A DNA stretch of 64,000 nt, from positions 165,706 through 229,705 of the forward strand of contig NW_019774391.1 in NCBI RefSeq assembly GCF_001039355.2, in the 5' to 3' direction. This stretch comes from Lingula anatina. Taxonomy: Eukaryota; Brachiopoda; Lingulata; Lingulida; Lingulidae. The translations under genes and the position numbers were made by a program. The notes beneath the pieces were generated by a model. The model did not search any database and was not told where the DNA came from. It saw only the letters and a list, made by a program, of their open reading frames with translations. Shown here piece after piece: positions 22,801 through 32,673 of this stretch; the stretch's first letter is position 1; each line of letters starts with the position of its first letter.

Positions 22801-24036
22801 ATTTTCGCAAAACTATTTTAAAAATACCAGTCTAAAAGTTTTTCATACAAGGAGGGAGCATCTCCAACTGAATTGACCGAGAGCAGATTCGTAAAAAACT
22901 TAACCAGTGCATGGCGTTTCCGTGCATACCCGTTTCATATTACTCTAGTCCCGTCATAGAAACATCCATGTACCAGATATTGAACATCTAGGTTGTTAAA
23001 AATTTTCTATAAGAAAATCTTTTCTAAAACTTAAATAAACTCCCAGCTCTATATTTAGATTGTGTAACAATTACATGTACATATGTTTTCAAAACATTAA
23101 AAAGGAATCAATGGTCTACGCTACCTGCAATGCTATATCTCCTTTGTTGCTTTCAAATTCGTCTTTTTCTTTTAAAAAGTTTGAGACATTAAACTCGAAT
23201 GAAAGCGGAACTAGTTTCTCAAGGCTTTCGAGGAATGTGTCGTCTGCAATAAGAGAGGTTGTAAACATGGCTTCAATGTTGGAGTGTGAATATTTTTATG
23301 TGTTTCAAAGTCTCTCAGTTGTGTTCATTTGGAAGTGTACGGTCAATCAATAATGCAAAGGGTATGTGTGAGTGTGTGAATTAAAACAGTCAATTATTAT
23401 AAACCTCATCTAATTTGCAATATGTACAGTTTATTAAACCCTTATTCGCTACAGATCTCGACAAAACATACCTATTATTATAGACTGTGGATACTGTGGT
23501 GTGGATGTCGGCAACGGAAGCTTTGATGGTTTTGCACTCGTGATGGGTTTCATAGTACTTATGGCTGGTGTTGTTTTACCGGAATCTCCGGGGACTAATG
23601 ATGACGAAAAGCCATCAGTGGAACTTATTGATACTGTCCCAGAATCATTTGATGAAGCAGAAGTTGACGGGATGGCAGAAGGCGTCAAAGATGCCACAGT
23701 AGAATCCTCACTTACTGATGTAGTAGAAGGGTTAGCAGAGGGAGTCGAAGATGTCACAGTAGAACCCTCACTCACTGATGTAGTAGAAGGGTTAGCAGAG
23801 GGAGTCGAAGATGTCACAGTAGAACCCTCACTCACTGATGTAGTAGAAGGTATGGCAGAGGGAGTCGAAGATGTCACAGTAGAACCCTCACTCACTGATG
23901 TAGTAGAAGGGTTGGTAGAGGGAGTAGTAGATAATATGGTTGTATCCTCAGTGGATGATGTTACTGAGACATGCAGCAGCGCTAGGTATATAATCAAACA
24001 GAACACACGGATGCTCCATTTAATTTTTTTACACAT
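16789..24036 (-). CDS. Gene B: SEA/EGF transmembrane mucin with 60-bp tandem repeats (9 exons, 537 aa)
   Basis: Paralogue of gene A. Exons in transcript order: 23472-24036, 23125-23243, 22171-22232, 21626-21813, 20597-20792, 18937-19137, 18478-18592, 17747-17839, 16789-16863; they sum to 1614 nt with continuous phase. By residue: signal peptide about 1-28, Ser/Thr/Pro mucin region to 188, SEA about 189-311 with G251-S252-III, Cys-rich/EGF about 312-395, membrane span about 405-431, tail to 537. Exons 5 to 9 have exactly the same lengths as gene A. The first exon is quite different: a mucin repeat instead of the furin site and Ser-Gly cluster. Likely a surface mucin whose ectodomain can stay noncovalently attached after SEA cleavage. 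Start: the Met in front of a clear hydrophobic leader. Confidence 0.87.
17310..17604. mobile_element. Long near-perfect foldback element
   Basis: About 295 bp, palindromic along nearly its whole length: GGGAGCATTCACATCGAAAA pairs with TTTTCGATGTGAATGCTCCC, and GGACCTACATGAAAGGAAGA with TCTTCCTTTCATGTAGGTCC. The loop is an AT-rich 40-50 bp. Lies about 150 bp downstream (in transcript sense) of gene B exon 8, inside intron 8. Confidence 0.88.
17747..18592 (-). CDS. Gene B exons 7-8: cytoplasmic tail
   Basis: Exon 7 (18478-18592, 115 nt) starts YHDL, a YxxPhi-type motif, contains NDTASDTSSDTGS and ends HVYDNK. Exon 8 (17747-17839, 93 nt) runs from VYQHGEDNNIYDP to DHIDPKAD. Lengths and phases equal those of gene A. 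The exon 8 acceptor has an unusually pure pyrimidine tract, seen as an A-run on the plus strand. Confidence 0.82.
18937..19137 (-). CDS. Gene B exon 6: membrane span
   Basis: 201 nt. The transmembrane segment differs from gene A by a single residue in the hydrophobic core (I to V), and DNA identity is about 95% including synonymous sites. Followed by WRRRYWNVAKRS. Confidence 0.88.
20258..20525. mobile_element. TIR element with ACACACAATGGACAATAGA ends
   Basis: 29-bp inverted ends with a single mismatch (AATAGAAGTGTCACC against GGTGACACCTCTATT), 268 bp in total. The interior is AT-rich and non-coding. Located in gene B intron 5, just downstream of exon 5. Confidence 0.8.
20597..20792 (-). CDS. 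Gene B exon 5: cysteine-rich and EGF-like module
   Basis: 196 nt, same phases as gene A exon 5. Cysteine order is kept: NPCIL, VCAEKT, YTCEI, VECVSKC, WTCNDHGTC, PNC, then TC and YSGVNC from exon 6. Donor TGCAC|GTAAGT. Confidence 0.85.
21272..21490. mobile_element. TIR element with CCCCCTTTACACTGGACGG ends
   Basis: The ends CCCCCTTTACACTGGACGGC and GCCGTCCAGTGTAAAGGGGG are exact inverted repeats and extend with few mismatches to about 35 bp (TTTCTGCGTCC against GGACGCAGAAAA). 219 bp, MITE-like, in gene B intron 4. Confidence 0.85.
21626..23243 (-). CDS. Gene B exons 2-4: SEA domain
   Basis: Exons 23125-23243 (119 nt), 22171-22232 (62 nt) and 21626-21813 (188 nt). Key pieces: DDTFLESLEKLVPLSFEF, LFVMFNASLGGLQRVDITAI, and REGSIIIDFNLIFDLK. 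G-S-I-I-I is conserved with gene A. Elsewhere the domain has diverged noticeably from A, including small in-frame length changes in all three exons. Confidence 0.83.
23472..24036 (-). CDS. Gene B exon 1: signal peptide and mucin repeat
   Basis: 188 codons plus one base. Leader MCKKIKWSIRVFCLIIYLAL, then a region of Ser, Thr, Pro and Ala. About four to five tandem 20-residue units (60 bp) of the type PSTTSVSEGSTVTSSTPSAN lie at about 23680-23960. Ends QYPQSIIIG at an ATAG|GTATGT donor, in the same phase as gene A. The two middle units are almost identical at DNA level, typical of a coding minisatellite. Confidence 0.85.
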
Positions 24037-25372
24037 GTTGACAATTTTTTTTTCTGGAATGAAAGTCGTAGTCTTGTCACATTGTTATAATGAATACATA
24101 CTTTGAATACGCCCACTGACACAGAAGTATCAGAATGTTTTTAAGCGCATTCCTTTTTATTTTATTTTTGGTCATTAATGTATGTATCCTGTTTTGATTA
24201 CTTTTATTGGTAAGTGATGCATTTACTATTATTTAGAAGGCAATTCCATATTCGTAAAAGGCAATCATTGACAAATCACTCATTAGCTATTAATCGCCAG
24301 GTGCACTATTCAACATACATTGTAAACGTTTAAGCGTTTAAATCATAGAATTTTTAATATCTGTATTTTCTTTTAATAAATATCATAATTACATAAAAAT
24401 CCTGCTGTTACGTCCTTGAAAGATTTCACAAGTAAGCTACCATGATGTTGTTGTTGTTGCCTTTAAATTTTGGTTGAGAAACTGCCGCATGCTCGTATGC
24501 TAAGTATTTAATGCCAAATAAAATTTAGGAAAAATAACAAAAAAAAGCAAAAAATCCAAATTCTAAAAAACAAACTTGCGCACTTACTTTATGCTAAACT
24601 ATGTCCTGGCAGTGTCTCACCTCTTCTTTCGTTGCGTCTGATAAAGTTTATGACGCTTTCAATCTTTTAAGTCGAGTTCTTATTGAACAAATACGTGTCC
24701 CAGTGTAACATACCAACTACACCCATGTCAAGTAGTTGGTGCGAGGAAAGGTTCACGTGGTCTTATCAGAGGGGCGTGTGTATCTGTGTATATGGATGAA
24801 TGTTTGAGTTTGTGCCACTGTGGCTATGTGTCTGTGTCTGTCCACGTTTGTCTCTGTCACACGAGAGTGAAATCATAACGACTCGTTTGGATTGTTGACG
24901 TGATTTAATATCGAACTCTGAACAGATGCATTTTATTGTATGAACGATGAGACAGAATTTCCACAACCGCGATTATAATTGATCACCCTAAATACATGTA
25001 CAGCAATTGGACTCATCGCATGCGGGTTATGGTTAAATGTTGCGATTAATATACATGTATACTGGATATATATGTAGTTGTGGTTGACAACTCCGAGAAG
25101 TGTTAAACTAAAAATCATACCTGGTCCAGTAGATCATAATATACGTGCCATGATAGGGTTCCTTATCGTTGTTTCAATCAAACCATTAAAGCGAAGATAA
25201 AATTTTATAGTAATTTTTGTGTTTTTATAACAGCGTCCTATGGGGCGAAACGGCACGTGGTCCAGTGTACATATAACATGTGGCTAATTTTACATCAATA
25301 TAATTCTTATTTCAGGTACATGTACGATTTATCGCAGATAAATTAGGTATTTTATTTTAAAACAGTGCATTA

Positions 25373-25375
<3 letters not shown>

Positions 25376-25428
<53 letters not shown>
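25376..25428. repeat. (TTA)n microsatellite
   Basis: About 17 units upstream of gene B. The duplicate block has a shorter, interrupted version near 28799. A similar tract is at about 58737-58790. Confidence 0.88.
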
Positions 25429-25429
<1 letters not shown>

Positions 25430-25948
25430 CACGAGTATTGCAACATTATTATTGCTTATTAATTTTAAAAGATTTTTCTTGCTAAGAGAAAGAAGTGTAT
25501 AACTTAAGATATTTTACTAAGGGAAAAGTATTTAAGTACTAAATAATGCACTGTCCACGAGCCCGACATCTTAAGATAATGTGAATACTGTGCATGACAT
25601 TTTGAATTTGTCACATTCAAACACGGATAAGTTGTACAGCAAACTCATTGAAAATAGCCCTTCAGACAGGGAATCAATTCTTCTGCAATACCACCTCATA
25701 GAAAATTGTGTACCTAACAACACAGATAACTCAGTAACACAGGTCAACGATAAATATCGTGTTAATACATCTATGGATTAAATGCTAGTGTGTGTAGGTA
25801 CTACAGATTATGGCTGTCAACGCTGTGAAATGTAATCCTCAGTTTTATCTAGCATTCTGTACACCGGGAAGTGTTGCACGTACGAAAGCAAATAGTAAAC
25901 AAAGGATGGTTTCGCTGTTATGTCATTTGGTATTGACACGGGCTCGCT

Positions 25949-25954
25949 ACCCAT

Positions 25955-25998
<44 letters not shown>

Positions 25999-25999
25999 N
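25949..25999. other. Microsatellite and single-N contig join
   Basis: CCATTATATA...GAGAGA followed by one N at 25999. The same compound microsatellite, with the same CCCATTATAT start, occurs at 29811-29858. The join therefore probably used a non-unique sequence and is unreliable. Confidence 0.75.
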
Positions 26000-27340
26000 T
26001 GATGTAGTAGAAGGGATGGCAGAGGCAGTTGTTGATACCTCAGTAGAATTCTCAGTCGATGATGTAGTAGAATGGATGACAGAGGCTGTTGTTGGGACTT
26101 TGGTTGAATCCTCTGTTGATGATGTTCCAGAAGGGATGGCAGAGGCAGAAGTTGATACCTCAGTAGAATCCTCAGTCGATGATGTAGTAGAAGGGATGGC
26201 AGAGGCTTTTGTTGGGACTTTGGTTGAATCCTCAGTTGATGATGTTGCAGAAGGGATTGCAGAGGCCGTTGTTGATACCTCAGTAGAATTCTCAGTCGAT
26301 GATGTAGTAGAATGGATGACAGAGGCTGTTGTTGGGACTTTGGTTGAATCCTCTGTTGATGATGTTCCAGAAGGGATGGCAGAGGCAGAAGTTGATACCT
26401 CAGTAGAACCCTCACTTGATGATGTAGTAGAAGGGATGGCAGAGGCATTTGTTGGTGCTTCAGTAGAATCCTCACTTGATGATGTAGTAGAAGGGATGGC
26501 AGAGGCATTTGTTGGTGTTTCAGTAGAATTCTCACTTGATGATGTAGTAGAAGGGATGGCAGAGGCAGTTGTTGATACCTCAGTAGAATTCTCAGTCGAT
26601 GATGTAGTAGAAGGGATGGCAGAGGCAGTTGTTGATACCTCAGTAGAATTCTCAGTCGATGATGTAGTAGACGGGATGGCAGAGGCGGTTGTTGATACCT
26701 CAATAAAATCCTCAGTTGATGATGTAGTAGAAGGGATGCCAGAGGCAGTTATAGATACGTCGGTTGAATCCTCAGTTGATGATCTCCCAGAAGGGATGAC
26801 AGAGGCAGTTGTTGGTGCTTCAGTAGAATCCTCAGATGATGATGTAGTAGAAGGGATGGCGGAGGCAGTTGTTGATACCTCGGTTAAATCCTCAGCTGAT
26901 GATGTAGTAGAAAGGATGGCGGAGGCAGTTGTTGATACCTCGGTTAAATCCTCAGCTGATGATGTAGTAGAAGAGATGGCAGAGACAGTTGTTGATACCT
27001 CGGTTAAATCCTTAGCTGATGATGTAGTAGGAGGGATGGCAGAGGCTGTTGTTGATACCTCAGTAGAATTCTCAGTCGATGATGTAGTAGAAGGGATGTC
27101 AGAGGCAGTTGTTGGTACTTCGGTTGAATCCTCAGTTGATGACGTAGTAGAAGGGATGGCAGAGGCAGTTGTTGATACCTCAGTAGAATCCTCAGTTGAT
27201 GATGTAGTAAAAGGGATGGCAGAGGCACTTGTTGGTATTTTGTTTGAATCCTCACTCGATGATGTTACTGAGACATGCGGTAGCGCTAGGTATACAATCA
27301 AACAGAACACACGGGTGCTCCATTTAATTGTTTTACACAT
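26000..27340 (-). CDS. Gene C: first exon of a third mucin, expanded 60-bp repeat, cut by assembly join
   Basis: Starts MCKTIKWSTRVFCLIVYLAL, a signal peptide close to that of gene B, and continues for about 447 codons. It holds roughly 21 tandem 20-residue units (60 bp) of the type PSTTSSTEDSTEVSTTASAI, rich in Ser, Thr, Ala and acidic residues, hence a probable O-glycosylated mucin domain. The reading frame is open until the single N at 25999, beyond which lies an AG/AT microsatellite. The unique 3' end of the exon, with its donor, and all SEA, EGF and membrane exons are missing from the window. About 2 kb of upstream DNA matches the upstream DNA of gene B, so this is a recent tandem copy. 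It may be a complete gene whose remaining exons were lost in assembly, or a true fragment. Confidence 0.7.
26001..27258 (-). repeat. Coding minisatellite of gene C (60-bp unit, about 21 copies)
   Basis: The period of 60 bp is exact over the whole tract. Units are diverged but in frame. A higher-order period of 240 bp is visible: the block beginning near 26059 recurs near 26299 with the same unit order (GAATGGATGACAGAGGCTG, then GATGATGTTCCAGAAGG). This fits unequal exchange of multi-unit blocks. Confidence 0.92.
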
Positions 27341-29569
27341 GTTGACAATTATATTTTTTCTGGAATGAAAGTCGTAGCCTTATCATATTGTTATCATGAA
27401 CATGTACTTTGAATACGGCCACTGACACAGAAGTATCAGAATGTTTTTTAAGCGCTTTCTTTTTTAATGAAGAACAGTTTCATTAACTATGTTATTGTAA
27501 TAGACTTGTGAAAATTCTTTTGTCTATAGCTATATTTATATTAGTCTGATCTTACAATCCAATATTTCATCTTTTTTATTCTATATTGTGGCCATTAATT
27601 TTTTTATCCTTTTTTTATCACTTTTATTGGTAATTGATGCAATTATTCTAATTACAAAGGCAAGTCTACATGTATATTCGTAAAAGACTATCATTGGCAA
27701 ATCACTCATTAGATATTAAACGCCAGGTGTACTATTAAAAAATAAGCTTTTTGGCGTTTAAATCATATAATTTTTTTTAAATTTCTGTCTTTTCTTTTAA
27801 TAAATATCATAACTACATAAAAATCTTGCTGTAACGTCCTTGATAGATTTCACAAGTAAGCAACCGAGTAAGCTGTGGTCATTACCTTGAAAATTTGATT
27901 GAGAAACTGTCGCATGATCGGGTGCTTATATTAAAATACCAAATAAAAATTTGAATAAAAATGGCGAAAAACGCGTAAACTTGAAATTAACTTCAAATTC
28001 CAACAAACAAACGTGCGCACTTACATTATGATGTTAAACTGTGTCCTGGCAGTGTCTCACCTGTTCTTTCGTTGCGTCTGATAAAGTTTATGGCGCTTTC
28101 AATCTTTTAAGTCGATCTCTTATTGAACAAACACGGGGTCCCAGTGTAATATACCAGCTACACCCATGTCAAGTAGTTGGTGCGGGGAAACGTGCGCGTG
28201 GTCTTATCAGAGGGGCGTGTGTTTCTGTGTATATGGATAAATGTTTGAGTTTGTGCCTCTGTGTCTGTCTATGTGTTTGTGTCTGTCCACGTTTGTCTCT
28301 GTCACACGAGAGTGAAATCATAACGACTCGTTTGGATTGTTGACGTGATTTAATATCGAATCCTGAACAGATGCATTTTATTATATGAACGATGAGACAG
28401 AACTCCCACAGTCGCTTTTATAATGTACCATTCTAAATACAGCAAAATACAGCAATTGAATTTACTGTTTTATGGTGAAAGAAATGTTGCGAATTTTCTA
28501 TAATGGATATATATGTAATTGTGAGGTTGACAACTGCGACAAGTGTTAAACTAAAAATTCATAGATCATATACGTACCATGATAGATGTCCTTATCGTTG
28601 TTTCAATCAAACCATTAAAACGAAGATAAAATTTTATAGTAATTTTTGTGTTTTTATAACAGCGTCCTATGGGGCGAAACGTCACGGGGTCCACTGTACA
28701 TATAACATGTGGCTAATTTTACATCAATATAATTCTTATTTCAGGTACATGTACGATTTATCGCAGATATGTTAGGTATTTCATTTTAAAACAGTGCATT
28801 ATTATTATTATTATTTTTTTTATTATTATATCACGAGTATTGCAATATTATTATTGCTTATTGATTTTAAAAGATTATTCTTGCTAAGAGAAAGAAGTGT
28901 ATAACTTAAGATATTTTACTAAGGGAAAAGTATTTAAGTACTAAATAATGCACTGTCCACGAGCCCGACATCTTAAGATTATGTGAATACATTGTGTGCA
29001 TGACATTTTGAATTTGTCACATTAAATCACGGATAAGTTGTACAGCAAACTCTTTGAAAATAGCCCTTCAGACAGGGAATCAATTCTACTTCAATACCAC
29101 CTCATAGCAAATTATGTACTTAACAACACAGATAACGCAGTAACACAGGTCAACGATAAATATCGTGTTAATACATCTATGGATTTAATACTAGTGTGTG
29201 TAGGTACTACAGATTACGGCTGTCAACGATGTGAAATGTAATCCTCCATTTTATCTAGCATTCTGTACACCGGGAAGTGTTGCACGTACGAAAGCAAATA
29301 GTAAACAAAGGATGGTTTCGCTGTTATGTCATCGGGTATTGACACGGGCTCGCTACACGTGTATGAACTGTCATCCGGTTTTCATTCTTCCAAGAAAAAA
29401 TATATAATCCAGTAATGTTATCTAAGCGGTGGCTGGGACAGACCTGTACCTGCCGGTGTAACGTGACAGAGAGCCCCCATGACAGAGAGTCCGCTTCCCA
29501 TTCATTTGTACAGGTGTGCCAATTAAGCCCTAGATTTTGACTCACTTAGGTCAGACTAAGACTGGGTTC

Positions 29570-29760
29570 CCATCCCTAGATCGATCTAACTGGATCGACC
29601 CATCTCCAAGGGGTTTCTCGCTAAATTGCTTTTAACTTAAACGGCCTATATACATGTACGATCTGGCACGTCTACTGAAGCCCCCTCTAACAGCTTAAGT
29701 GGGTGTGCGAGACAGCTAAGCCGCTGAACTTTATACCAGTTTAGTGAGAATCCCCTGTTT
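29570..29760. mobile_element. TAGATCGATCTA-type TIR element
   Basis: CCTAGATCGATCTAACTGG and GGGGTTTCTCGCTAAATTG on the left, TTTAGTGAGAATCCCC on the right. Same family as the copies at 2.0-2.4 kb and 46.7 kb. Confidence 0.55.
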
Positions 29761-29810
29761 ACGATCCAAAGTTAGTACAATAGTCTCTGGGAATAGTCTC
29801 TTACCCTTCC

Positions 29811-29813
29811 CAT

Positions 29814-29855
<42 letters not shown>

Positions 29856-29936
29856 CAGGGAGGGCTTTCTTTACACGGACCCTCAAAACCGTTACACCGG
29901 AACCCCTTGTTAATCTGAGTCATAATGTCCGCGTTC

Positions 29937-30028
<92 letters not shown>
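29811..30028. repeat. Compound microsatellites
   Basis: (AT)n(AG)n at 29815-29858, then an A-run and a long (AT)n at about 29938-30028. No gene is seen here; reading frames across it are simple-repeat artefacts. Confidence 0.9.
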
Positions 30029-30030
<2 letters not shown>

Positions 30031-31289
30031 CATAACAAATCACGTTTAAGCACCGACCCCCGTGAGAATTTAAGACTCTTTGGTTGTGTTTAAGAATTAA
30101 GCCTAATTAAACAATCACTATCCTTTGTGCTTATCGATTAGTTACTGCGCCAAGCACAGCAGAAATGAAAAAGAGGTAACTGTCATGACTGAGATGGTTG
30201 ATCACTAAGCACAGAGATTATATTAAAATCAATGCAGCATTGGAATATATCATCCTGGTTCCCTAAGAGTGTTATGAACTGAAATTAAAGTATCAACATT
30301 GCACGGCTTCCACATAATGTATTTTCAAGGGCCAGATCATTTACTTTAGATTTGGTGGTCACATTGTTAAAGAGCATACGTTTGTACGTGGGAGACCGCT
30401 GCATGTGGACCAGTCTTAGAAATCTTGTGATTTCCGCAGCAGGCTCTATAGATATACTGCCTGAAGACAATTTGACTATTCGATCAGGTAGTTACCTATA
30501 TTTTAGCAGTCATTTTGTTTCTGATTTTAGGGGCGATAAATTTTGCCGTTGGTAGAGTACCAAGGAATCATTATGTCGAACATTATGTCGAAAAATCATC
30601 AATTTAGTGAGGGTCCAAAATCTACAGAGATTGAAATTTGCCTTTTTGAATCAGCTTTTTTTTCTTTGCTAGATGTTACTTGGAGCTACTTTAAAATAAA
30701 AAAAACCTAAAAGTTAATTATCATAAGGAAAAGTGGTACCATATGCAGAAAAGAGACAAATCGAAAACATATTATTATACAGTGTTAGAACATGTTATTT
30801 TCATGACATAAAAATATTGATTGTCTTTTCTCTTCCAGTACAATATAAACAACAGATAAGAAATGTATGTGTCAACATGTCAGCTTGCATTTCGCGTTTA
30901 ACGTGCGCTTGAAGAAATATATTGGTCCGATAAATGTTCGCACCAAAGTAAAATATTTGAAAGCCAGAGTGGCGAAGGTCGTGTCAGTAAACAATGCCTA
31001 AACCAGGGTAACAAGTTCTGGATATGCAAAAAAAATTGTTCCTGTTTTAACATCTCACTCCGTTGAAACAGCCCAGTGGCTCCCTCTTTAGGGGCACCTA
31101 GAGCACGTGCCACGCGCTAGCCTCGACACTAAGAATGACACGCATTGATTCCAGCTTGTTTATCCCATCCAAATAACCTGATGTACGTCATAATCCGCCC
31201 CCTGGCGGTACAAAGTAAAACTACACTCGTACTAGTACTTATACAATTGTAACGAATTATCATATTAATAAAGGCACCTTTGTTTGCAA
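30029..31289. other. Intergenic / 3' flank of the GPCR gene
   Basis: No convincing gene. It presumably contains the 3' UTR of the receptor directly below 31290; no AATAAA was noted close to the stop. A minus-strand frame at 30285-30470 (MSSGSISIEPAAEI...) has a coding-like look but no usable splice or homology support. Confidence 0.4.
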
Positions 31290-31970
31290 TCACACGGACA
31301 AATTAGGCACGTCGTGCAGTAGTTGTTCTTTCTCAGATCCACTCTCACTGGAAATAGAATCACTGCTGTCTGAGCGACACTTCCGAGAAAATTCCGTGTG
31401 ATATCCTGTCTCGGTGCCCTTGGTGTCACGTGTGAGCAATGGCGAGATCGATCCGAGCATTATGACGTCATTTTCAGGCCGCAGACTCCGCGCAGAGTCG
31501 CTCGGATCTGTTTTAAATGAGCTTCGGGATGCGCCCTGAGAGTCGCAATTTCTGCTCTTATAACTGTGGCTACTACTGGTGGATGTTCTATAACTGGCGT
31601 TTATTACGCACCTCTTTCTCCCGTGAGGGGAACCCTTTCGAGTCGGACGATATTTAGAATTGATCATCTGCTGCGTGTTCTCTCCACTGATAAGATCATT
31701 ACTTCCAAAATCGGAATTAAAATCTGCTTCTTTATTAACTATATCTGGATGGAAATGTGCTTCTTTTTTCGGAATAATATCTCCAGGGTGTGGATGATGT
31801 TTCCATGAAGCAGGCTTGTGTTTGCTGACCACTACGATGGACATGCCTGATGGAATGTGCCGTGTTGATCGCCTCTCTATGCCCCACGCTTTCAGGCGCT
31901 CCCAGGCTCTGCGCAGCTCGTTCTGAACCTCATTGTTCAAGAAACAGAACAACAGGGCCACCACAAACCC
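31290..31970 (-). CDS. GPCR last exon: TM7 end and C-terminal tail
   Basis: 681 nt, 226 residues and a stop. Starts GFVVALLFCFLNNEVQNELR, the end of TM7 and helix 8, then a long Ser/His/Arg-rich tail with many Ser/Thr clusters (TSTSSSHS, SDSSDSISSESGSE) that are candidate phosphorylation and arrestin sites. The final residues NLSV fit a class II PDZ-binding end (hydrophobic-x-hydrophobic), unlike the class I end of vertebrate PTH1R. Confidence 0.92.
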   Translation of the reverse strand, partial: GFVVALLFCFLNNEVQNELRRAWERLKAWGIERRSTRHIPSGMSIVVVSKHKPASWKHHPHPGDIIPKKEAHFHPDIVNKEADFNSDFGSNDLISGENTQQMINSKYRPTRKGSPHGRKRCVINASYRTSTSSSHSYKSRNCDSQGASRSSFKTDPSDSARSLRPENDVIMLGSISPLLTRDTKGTETGYHTEFSRKCRSDSSDSISSESGSEKEQLLHDVPNLSV

Positions 31971-32637
31971 CTGGAATAAAATTAATATCAAAATAAAATT
32001 AAAAATCGAGAATGGTTCAACTGATTTACAGCACGTTAATGCCTAAGTTTACATCACTAAGCTCTGAAGCTCACAAGATAACGCGTTATATTTACTGTGG
32101 ACTTGTTGAATGCTCAAATGCGATAGGTGCGATCTGAAACGCATCCAACTGTTATCAGTAATGATGAAAGAGCTTGTGATATCTTACCAGAAATGACGTG
32201 AAGAACATCTCCAGGTAAAGATAGGCCACCTCCACCCTCTGATCAAGGTGTTTGTCGATGAAGTTAAAGCTGACAAACAGCACATAATGTACCCCGAACA
32301 GCGGTATGAGCACCAGGGTGGTTCTGGCCAATTTCCTGAAGAATTAACAGAACACAGTTGGCAAGGTCGGCGTAACTGAGCTCATGAGGTGTCATTTCAA
32401 TCATATACACAGCAGGAAATGATTGAAAAAAAATAGTCTGACAAAACCAAACTTATCCTAGGCATTTCCAAAAGGAACGATTTATATGTGGATTAGAGGG
32501 AAATGAGAAATGATTATCGCAGAAAACTTGAATCAACTCACTTATATCTGTTTCTCTTTGCCTGCTGTGACGTGCCTGCCTTTAGCTTGGCGCAGAGGAC
32601 TCGCACTATATTCACAAATATAGCGAAGTTGATCTAA

Positions 32638-32673
<36 letters not shown>

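Larger units (their letters stand above)
24037..29350. repeat. Duplicated upstream regions of genes B and C
   Basis: The sequence upstream of gene B exon 1 (24037-25948) is repeated upstream of gene C exon 1 (27341-29350) in the same order, with scattered substitutions and indels. Matching marks include GTGTCCTGGCAGTGTCTCAC at about 24603 and 28042, a (TTA)n tract at about 25376 and 28799, and CACCGGGAAGTGTTGCACG at about 25862 and 29267. The copies part after GACACGGGCTCGCTAC, where the B copy jumps into an AT/GA microsatellite. Promoters of both genes should lie within these blocks. Confidence 0.85.

Noticed and set aside
23501-24106. 201-codon open frame on the plus strand
   Set aside because: Antisense shadow of gene B exon 1, for the same reason.
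25920-27368. 482-codon open frame on the plus strand
   Set aside because: Antisense to the gene C mucin repeat. A 60-bp unit without stops stays open on both strands; the minus strand has the signal peptide and mucin composition.
24000-29350. Treating the B and C first exons as two alleles of one gene
   Set aside because: The flanks could be allelic, but the leader and repeat unit differ too much. An assembly effect is still possible at the 25999 join, so this is rejected only provisionally.
29744-30049. 101-codon frame through AT/GA repeats
   Set aside because: Mostly YIYIYI and RERERE from microsatellites.
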